Below are positions 1-3,915 of a stretch of 19,238 bases of DNA, one piece after another. The stretch comes from Candidatus Delongbacteria bacterium (GTDB lineage: Bacteria; UBA4055). Below the pieces are notes generated by a model that did not search any database, was not told the origin of the DNA, and was given only the letters and a program-made list of their open reading frames with translations. The stretch lies in the NCBI GenBank assembly GCA_028702975.1, contig JAQVNT010000004.1:1-19238 (forward strand), given 5' to 3'. The number at the start of each line of letters is the position of its first letter. Position 1 is the first letter of the stretch. A program made the translations under genes and the position numbers.

Positions 1-1251
1 GTCCAGTAAAGCGATTGTTCTGTTCCAGTAGATTCTGTCAGATGTCTGAGAGTACATTCTAACCGGAAGTTTTTCCAGTAACGGAGAACTATCTTCACCT
101 CCGGAAGACGGCAGAAATCCGATTCCTGATTCGGGATCCAGAGCTTCGAGAATGCATACTTCATTTTCTCCGTATTTCTTCTCGAACCTTTCAATGAATT
201 TTGACAAGTTAGTTTCCGTAGGTTCAAAAGTCAGCTTTGATAAAAAATCAATCCCTTCCAATATCTCCTTTGCGGTTTTCTCGCTGAGCGTTGAAGATTC
301 GCACGGTTTATACATATCTGTCTGGAACAGGTAATTGATCTTGAACTCAGTACCCAAAGGTTTAATCATCTCTGATAAGGGTATATATTTATCAGCTGAG
401 ATACCGAGTTTAGCACTATCAATTTCTTCAATACATTTCTGAGCTGATCTCAGAATATTAATTACATCTTCGATTCCGGGGATATTATTGAGAATCTCCA
501 GAAGCTGATGCAGATATTCGTCTCCAGTAATTGACGGTTCTATCTCACTGATCAAAAGCTGACTGTCGATCAGCTCATTTACAAAATCCTCGGCGGTTTC
601 ATAAGAAATTTCTTCATCAGTAATAGATTCGCCAAGCTCTTTGATACTAGCGCCTTTTTCCGCTGTTTTTAGTACCCGTTCCAAGTATTCGGAGTTATCG
701 ACAGAAACTATATTATGTGTTCTTTCGGTTTTCACATATTTATATTCAACATACCTGATCTTATTTCTGATCCTGTTCAGACTGCTGTTTGGAAAATATC
801 TGATACTTTTCTTTATAGCTTCATTTTTAATCAGATCTTGAGATAGAGCGACAAGATAATTCATATCAAATCTAGTGTGTGATCTATATTCATCAATCCT
901 TTTAAGCTCTATATCTGTATTTTCGCCGAATTTCCCCAGAGAAAACCCGGCGAACAGCCCGAACGGAGTGCATCTTGATGCCATTCTCAGCAGGTATTTT
1001 GCAAGAGATATCCGAAGTTCTTCAAGATATGTTTCGTCTTTTTTAGCTCCTTTTGACAAACGTTGAAGTTCTTCAAGCAAACCCGGCGAAGCTAGAAACA
1101 ATGCTTCCTTAACAATATCATTCTCCAGTATATTATAAAAATACACATCTTCTACTGTACTTTCTTTTATGAATTTATTAAGAAAATTGTATGGATATAC
1201 CGGGGAACGAAATATAAAATCATCAAAAACTTCATATATTTTTTTCACCAT
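1..1251 (-). CDS. lanB: Class I lanthipeptide dehydratase LanB, N-terminal part (runs off left edge)
   Basis: An open frame of 417 codons starts at ATG 1251 and continues without a stop to base 1, so the C-terminal half is outside the window. LanB enzymes transfer glutamate from Glu-tRNA(Glu) to Ser/Thr of the precursor and then eliminate it to give dehydroamino acids. Visible family hallmarks are RMASRCTPFGLFAG with TPFGLFAG at residues 95-102, RFDMNYL at 127-133 (family RxRxDMxYL), and YGENEVCILEALDPESGIGF near residues 359-378. All match the lantibiotic dehydratase N-terminal (glutamylation) domain. Typical LanBs are about 900-1050 residues, so more than half is missing here, and whether the elimination domain is fused or separate cannot be told. 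The start is chosen because the MVKKIYEVFDDFIFRSP opening fits the family. The ribosome site is weak. It lies last in the visible lan gene order, after the precursors and a hairpin. Confidence 0.93.
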   Translation of the reverse strand, partial: MVKKIYEVFDDFIFRSPVYPYNFLNKFIKESTVEDVYFYNILENDIVKEALFLASPGLLEELQRLSKGAKKDETYLEELRISLAKYLLRMASRCTPFGLFAGFSLGKFGENTDIELKRIDEYRSHTRFDMNYLVALSQDLIKNEAIKKSIRYFPNSSLNRIRNKIRYVEYKYVKTERTHNIVSVDNSEYLERVLKTAEKGASIKELGESITDEEISYETAEDFVNELIDSQLLISEIEPSITGDEYLHQLLEILNNIPGIEDVINILRSAQKCIEEIDSAKLGISADKYIPLSEMIKPLGTEFKINYLFQTDMYKPCESSTLSEKTAKEILEGIDFLSKLTFEPTETNLSKFIERFEKKYGENEVCILEALDPESGIGFLPSSGGEDSSPLLEKLPVRMYSQTSDRIYWNRTIALLD

Positions 1252-1306
1252 CACTGACCAATTTTTTTTTTGTTAGTTGAAGTAATTTTACGCACTTATA
1301 ATTAAA

Positions 1307-1334
1307 GATATGACCCGGGCTTCCGGGTCATATC
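1307..1334 (-). terminator. 12-bp hairpin between last precursor gene and lanB (attenuator/processing site)
   Basis: GATATGACCCGG and CCGGGTCATATC form a perfect 12-bp stem around the four-base loop GCTT. It lies 8 bases after the stop of the third precursor gene and 55 bases before the lanB start. On the transcribed (minus) strand it is followed by CTTTAATTATAA, which is not a clean U tract. Partial termination or 3'-end protection is therefore likelier than a full stop. Hairpins in this place are known in lantibiotic operons (e.g. between nisA and nisB), where they let precursor mRNA exceed enzyme mRNA. Confidence 0.8.
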
Positions 1335-1342
1335 AGTTTAAA

Positions 1343-1579
1343 TCAACAGCAGGACGAATCCCATGTTGTACATGTCGGATCACAAGTATAGTAACATTGT
1401 GTATCACAGGTGTCACAATTCGTTAGCCAGCATATTGTATCACATTCTGTTACACAATACGTTGTCGGGCATCTTGTAGGTGCAGTTGTCAATGGAAGTG
1501 TTGCGCCGCCGTTAAATCCTGCCATCTGAATTCCGTTCAAGGCAGCTATTGTTTCCTTATTGAGTGCAAGTTTTTTCAT
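1343..1579 (-). CDS. Lanthipeptide precursor 3, Cys/Thr-ladder core
   Basis: A 78-residue precursor peptide. Residues 1-25 form a leader of the FCB class I lanthipeptide type (LNKETIAALNGIQMAG, then Gly-Gly at 24-25), where a C39-type protease would be expected to cut. The 53-residue core has 11 Cys, 15 Thr and 2 Ser. The intervals between successive Cys are PTTY, VTE, DTI, WLTN, DT, DTQ, YYT, DPT and TTWDSS, so every interval except the terminal CC contains a dehydratable residue. The core has five Asp and one Glu against one Arg, so it is anionic. A clear ribosome site AAGGAG lies 6 bases before ATG, and the preceding precursor gene stops 12 bases upstream. LanB and LanC flanking the set imply lanthionine or methyllanthionine rings. 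Ring pattern and activity are unknown; a disulfide-rich product is the alternative. Confidence 0.93.
   Translation of the reverse strand: MKKLALNKETIAALNGIQMAGFNGGATLPLTTAPTRCPTTYCVTECDTICWLTNCDTCDTQCYYTCDPTCTTWDSSCC
1502..1579 (-). repeat. Leader-coding repeat, copy B (precursor 3)
   Basis: These 78 bases encode precursor 3 residues 1-26 and match 1751-1828 at 75 of 78 positions. Similarity drops sharply immediately after the Gly-Gly-Ala codons, where the core begins. This is the footprint of a tandem gene duplication followed by core diversification, or of exchange of core cassettes behind a constant leader. Confidence 0.9.
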
Positions 1580-1591
1580 GTTTCACTCCTT

Positions 1592-1828
1592 TTAGTTACA
1601 CCTGTGAGTTAGGCAGTCAAGCGTATCCGGACATATAGGGCCACATACTGTCTCGCAGTATGTGGGATTGCATGAATTACACCACGTCTGATAACATTCG
1701 GTAGGACACATCGTATCACATTTTGAATATTCAGTTGTTAAAAGAACAGTTGCGCCGCCGTTAAGTCCAGCCATCTGAATTCCGTTCAAGGCAGCTATCG
1801 TTTCCTTATTGAGTGCAAGTTTTTTCAT
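1592..1828 (-). CDS. Lanthipeptide precursor 2, Cys/Thr-ladder core
   Basis: A 78-residue precursor with the same 25-residue leader as precursor 3 except Leu for Phe at residue 22, ending in Gly-Gly. The 53-residue core carries 10 Cys and 12 Ser/Thr. Inter-Cys intervals are DTM, PTE, YQTW, NS, NPTY, ETV, GPI, PDTLD and LTHR; all but GPI hold exactly one Ser or Thr. Net charge of the core is negative (six Asp/Glu against one Lys and one Arg). The core is different from that of precursor 3 although the leader-coding DNA matches at 75 of 78 bases. Its ribosome site is degenerate (CGGGTGAATT before ATG, against AAGGAGTGAAAC for precursor 3), and it begins 10 bases after the stop of precursor 1. 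It may therefore depend on translational coupling or be made at a lower level. Confidence 0.93.
   Translation of the reverse strand: MKKLALNKETIAALNGIQMAGLNGGATVLLTTEYSKCDTMCPTECYQTWCNSCNPTYCETVCGPICPDTLDCLTHRCN
1751..1828 (-). repeat. Leader-coding repeat, copy A (precursor 2)
   Basis: Partner of 1502-1579, differing at only three bases. The equivalent segment of precursor 1 (1965-2039) is related but clearly more diverged, so the precursor 2/3 duplication is the younger event. Confidence 0.9.
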
Positions 1829-1838
1829 AATTCACCCG

Positions 1839-2039
1839 CTAAAGGCATGTTGTAGTAGGAATACACCCATCCGTATATATACAGTACTGGGGACAGTCTG
1901 TATAACATTTAGGGTCCTGCTCTGATCTTCCTGAGCAATAGCAAGCGCTCAAATATGTTAGCGCTCCCCCAGCTATTTTACTCGCCTGATCGCTGTTCAG
2001 ATTAGCGATTGTTTCTTTGTTCAGTGTCAGTTTTTTCAT
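1839..2039 (-). CDS. Lanthipeptide precursor 1, shorter Cys-rich core
   Basis: A 66-residue precursor, first of the three in transcription order. The leader (LNKETIANLNSDQASKIAGG, residues 6-25) has the same length and same Gly-Gly end as the other two, but is diverged in its second half and keeps the more family-typical QxxxIxGG ending. The 41-residue core has 7 Cys and 9 Ser/Thr, beginning ALTYLSACYCSG. Spacing is less regular than in the other two: C-x-C, then a nine-residue gap, then YTD, PQY, IYTDG and IPTTT between Cys. Ribosome site AAAAAGGAG lies 6 bases before ATG. The 50-base gap to lanC contains TATAAAAT at about 2064-2071 (minus strand), a possible -10 box for an internal promoter, but no convincing -35 was found. 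Confidence 0.92.
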   Translation of the reverse strand: MKKLTLNKETIANLNSDQASKIAGGALTYLSACYCSGRSEQDPKCYTDCPQYCIYTDGCIPTTTCL

Positions 2040-2089
2040 GATTCACTCCTTTTTTTATTTTTCTATTTTATACCGCCGGCCGAAACGGG

Positions 2090-3334
2090 TTAAGTTATTA
2101 AAAGTAATTTTTGCCAATTCGATTTAGCGGTTTTCGAATCTATTGAAGTTAGTAATGACATCGCTACACCTGTGGTTCCGGATAAAAATGAAATGTCATA
2201 TTCATATTCATTATTGATGAATCTTGAAAAGCCATCCAATCCGTTTTTTCTGTTATAAAATTCCAATGTAATGTCTATCCAGTAATCCTCAAGATCTTTA
2301 TAGACATTTTGCTTATATAATTCATTTAAAGATCGTGACATACAAACCATACCGGCTGATCCGTGACAAATTCCGGCATCGTTTATAGCCTGTAAACTTG
2401 GTTCTTTTCTTTTTTGTAAATTAAGAAATATCTCCTCTGCTTTAGTGTTATAGAGATAAGATTTTGATCCGTTAACACTCGCCCCGCTAATAAAAGCATA
2501 ACCGTTTCCTATATCACCGTAACACCATCCCAGCCGGCTCGGAACAGCAATGTTTTTTCTCTGTGATGTTAAGGGAACTGTACCCGGATATAATGAGTTA
2601 TTATCTGTTTTTGAGATGTTTTTGTTAATTATAATAAAATTGATAAATCCGTTGATCAACCTGTCGAGTTCTTCTGAGAAACCAATTGTTTTTTTTATTG
2701 ACGATAAGACAATTACAAGGCTGGATATCCCGTGTGACAAACTTAAGTTGAATACTTTGACAGGTTTACTGTCCGCATCATATATATTTGAGATAATTTT
2801 AGCAGTTCCATCTGTTTCATTATACACCGCATATTCATTCAGTTTCTTAACATAGTACTCCAGGTATTTTGATGTTGATGCTGGATTCCTTTCCGCTTTT
2901 TTAGAAAAATAATATGCTATCCCTGATGCACCGTGAAGAAAATCAAAATAATTTTGACTGATAAAATCGTTCATCGATTTATTCAGATAGTCGTCAAGCT
3001 CATCCAGGACTTCAAGATTTTCTTTATGAATAAACCCATTTTCAACAAGATGAATAATCGTCCAACATACTCCGGCTAAACCACCACAAAAAGGTGAATA
3101 ATATTTCCCTGAATTTATATCTTCGAAAACTTCCTCTAACAAAGTTTGGGCGTATTTTTTGTATTTTTCATTCTTTGAATATTTTGAATAATGAAACAGA
3201 TATAATGAAGCTCCGGATTTCCCAGTCATCAAACCTGTTTCTGCTTCTTTTTTCTCCTCATAATATCTGAAAACAAGGTCTTCTGCAACTTCATTAAGAA
3301 TTTTAGATATTAACTTCAACTTACCACTATCCAT
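2090..3334 (-). CDS. lanC: Lanthionine synthetase C family cyclase (LanC)
   Basis: A 414-residue protein of normal LanC length. LanC is a zinc enzyme with an alpha/alpha toroid fold that adds Cys thiols to dehydrated Ser/Thr to close the thioether rings. All expected catalytic elements are visible. Zinc ligands are Cys271 in WCYGDIG and Cys323-His324 in GICHGSAG (52-residue spacing, close to the 46 of NisC). The acid/base candidates are His201 in LSLSHGIS and Asp131 in DFLHGASG. Repeated Gly-rich turns (TGKSGASLYL, CGGLAGVC, SGTTGVAMSL) mark the toroid repeats. The start at 3334 is supported by AAAGGAATGAA just upstream. It precedes the three precursor genes by 50 bases and follows the tRNA-Glu by 53. 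The enzyme looks complete and active. Cyclisation of 7-11 Cys per precursor would make it an unusually busy cyclase. Confidence 0.95.
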   Translation of the reverse strand: MDSGKLKLISKILNEVAEDLVFRYYEEKKEAETGLMTGKSGASLYLFHYSKYSKNEKYKKYAQTLLEEVFEDINSGKYYSPFCGGLAGVCWTIIHLVENGFIHKENLEVLDELDDYLNKSMNDFISQNYFDFLHGASGIAYYFSKKAERNPASTSKYLEYYVKKLNEYAVYNETDGTAKIISNIYDADSKPVKVFNLSLSHGISSLVIVLSSIKKTIGFSEELDRLINGFINFIIINKNISKTDNNSLYPGTVPLTSQRKNIAVPSRLGWCYGDIGNGYAFISGASVNGSKSYLYNTKAEEIFLNLQKRKEPSLQAINDAGICHGSAGMVCMSRSLNELYKQNVYKDLEDYWIDITLEFYNRKNGLDGFSRFINNEYEYDISFLSGTTGVAMSLLTSIDSKTAKSNWQKLLLIT

Positions 3335-3361
3335 TTCATTCCTTTTTTTGTTTTTTTACTT

Positions 3362-3380
3362 CATAATCGGCCGGATTATG
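3362..3380. promoter_or_regulatory. Inverted repeat in the tRNA-Glu/lanC gap (possible operator)
   Basis: CATAATC and GATTATG form perfect 7-base arms around GGCCG. It sits in the 53-base gap between the end of tRNA-Glu and lanC, 28 bases upstream of the lanC start. On the minus strand it is followed by AAGTAAAAAAAC, with no U run, so it is not a good intrinsic terminator. A regulator-binding site or a structured 5' leader are the alternatives. Confidence 0.45.
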
Positions 3381-3387
3381 CTCAGTG

Positions 3388-3459
3388 TGATCACATGAGG
3401 GCTCGAACCTCAGTCTCGTGGATGAAATCCACGCGTCCTGACCTCTAGACTATGTGACC
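3388..3459 (-). tRNA. tRNA-Glu (anticodon UUC)
   Basis: A 72-base tRNA folds fully on the minus strand. The acceptor is GGTCACA/TGTGATC with one G-U pair and discriminator A. The D arm is GTCT/GGAC, the anticodon stem CGTGG/CCACG with loop ATTTCAT (anticodon TTC), the variable loop AGAC has four bases, and the T stem TGAGG/CCTCA carries loop TTCGAGC. The short variable loop and the U11-A24 and U13-G22 pairs are known identity elements for bacterial GluRS, so charging with Glu is expected. CCA is not encoded (CAC follows). Loop positions 32 and 38 are A and U, an uncommon pairing. It lies 8 bases after the stop of the Lys-rich small ORF and 53 bases before lanC, all on one strand, with no intrinsic terminator seen between. 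LanB consumes Glu-tRNA(Glu), so the location may be functional. It could equally be the cell's ordinary tRNA-Glu. Confidence 0.93.
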
Positions 3460-3467
3460 AACCTGCT

Positions 3468-3587
3468 TTATGATTCGGGATCTCCGGTGATGATCTTTCT
3501 CTTTTTTTCTACTGGTTTGCAGGATTTTGCGTTGTTAATTTTTTTTTTCTTTTCAATCACGGTTCTTGCATCTTTGTTTTTATTCAC
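3468..3587 (-). CDS. Small Lys-rich peptide (39 aa), unknown
   Basis: A 39-codon frame from GTG 3587 to a TAA that ends 8 bases before the tRNA-Glu. A good ribosome site (AAGGAG, 6 bases before GTG) supports independent translation. The peptide is highly basic (VNKNKDARTV start, then the run EKKKKINNAK, ending KRKIITGDPES) with a single Cys and no signal peptide or membrane segment. The start is only 17 bases after the stop of the exported peptide gene, so the two are probably co-transcribed. The same frame stays open upstream through 3821, so a one-base gain in the C8 tract of the upstream gene would fuse the two into one exported protein. No family recognised. Confidence 0.5.
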   Translation of the reverse strand: MNKNKDARTVIEKKKKINNAKSCKPVEKKRKIITGDPES

Positions 3588-3604
3588 GATACTCTCCTTT
3601 TTGA

Positions 3605-3778
3605 TTATTTTGGCGAAGGCGGTAATGGAGGAGGGGGCGGGGGGGGTACTTCCGTTCCGGTATAAATCCATACCCCGTTTATCAATGCCCAGTCGGGATA
3701 AAAAGGATCGCCGTCTCCGTAAAGCGGTGTCAAAATCAAAAATCCGATGACCGCTATTGCACATAAAAATTTCTTCAT
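3605..3778 (-). CDS. Small exported polyproline peptide (57 aa), candidate signal peptide gene
   Basis: A 57-codon frame from ATG 3778 with a strong ribosome site (AGGAGG, 6 bases upstream). Residues 1-20 form a classical signal sequence (MKKFLCAIAVIGFLILTPLY), with likely cleavage near residue 21. The mature part is about 36 residues: an acidic and aromatic segment (GDGDPFYPDW, then NGVWIYTGTEV) followed by seven Pro, Leu, Pro-Pro, Ser-Pro-Lys. It lies directly downstream of the TPR/HTH regulator on the same strand, the place where exported signalling peptides sit in Rap/Phr-like systems. The seven-proline stretch is encoded by a C8 run plus further C-rich codons and is prone to slippage. 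No known family recognised. A small lipoprotein is unlikely, because Cys6 is inside the hydrophobic core and lacks a lipobox. The function as a signal is inference from context only. Confidence 0.65.
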   Translation of the reverse strand: MKKFLCAIAVIGFLILTPLYGDGDPFYPDWALINGVWIYTGTEVPPPPPPPLPPSPK

Positions 3779-3811
3779 ATTTTGCCTCCTGATATCTTAT
3801 TTCAGCAAGCA

Positions 3812-3840
3812 AAATAAACAAAATAGGGGGGGGGTGTCAA
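3812..3840 (-). promoter_or_regulatory. Putative promoter with a G9/C9 tract in the spacer
   Basis: On the minus strand, upstream of the exported peptide gene, TTGACA (3840-3835) is a perfect -35 consensus. It is followed by nine C (3834-3826) and then TATTTTGTTTATTTTG. An 18-base spacer gives TATTTT as -10, and loss of one C would make the spacer 17. Homopolymers in promoter spacers are a known phase-variation device in other bacteria. The TATTTTG copies also partly resemble the Bacteroidota -7 element TAnnTTTG. Promoter function is inferred. Confidence 0.45.
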
Positions 3841-3915
3841 TACATGGCGTATTCTTTACAGATAAAATACCCTTTTCTCAGGCGCGACGATTTTAATATT
3901 TATTGTATTTATCAA

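Noticed and set aside
152..1066. Three plus-strand frames across the lanB region
   Set aside because: They are antisense to a frame with clear LanB motifs that is open for 417 codons, and have no family features.
1343..1828. CRISPR-like repeat pattern from the two leader copies
   Set aside because: There are only two copies about 250 bases apart within coding frames; they are gene duplicates, not an array.
3388..3459. tRNA-Glu as an integration (att) site for a mobile island
   Set aside because: No integrase gene and no direct repeat of the tRNA 3' end was seen anywhere in the window. It remains possible only beyond the edges.
3454..3750. Plus-strand frame of 98 codons over the small genes and tRNA
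   Set aside because: It starts inside the tRNA, has no ribosome site, and its hydrophobic composition comes from antisense of Lys-rich codons.
3468..3821. A 117-codon minus-strand frame from ATG 3821
   Set aside because: Its first part has no ribosome site and covers the signal-peptide gene in another frame. The strong AGGAGG plus signal sequence at 3778 and AAGGAG plus GTG at 3587 explain the region better. Its openness is kept only as the basis for the frameshift finding.
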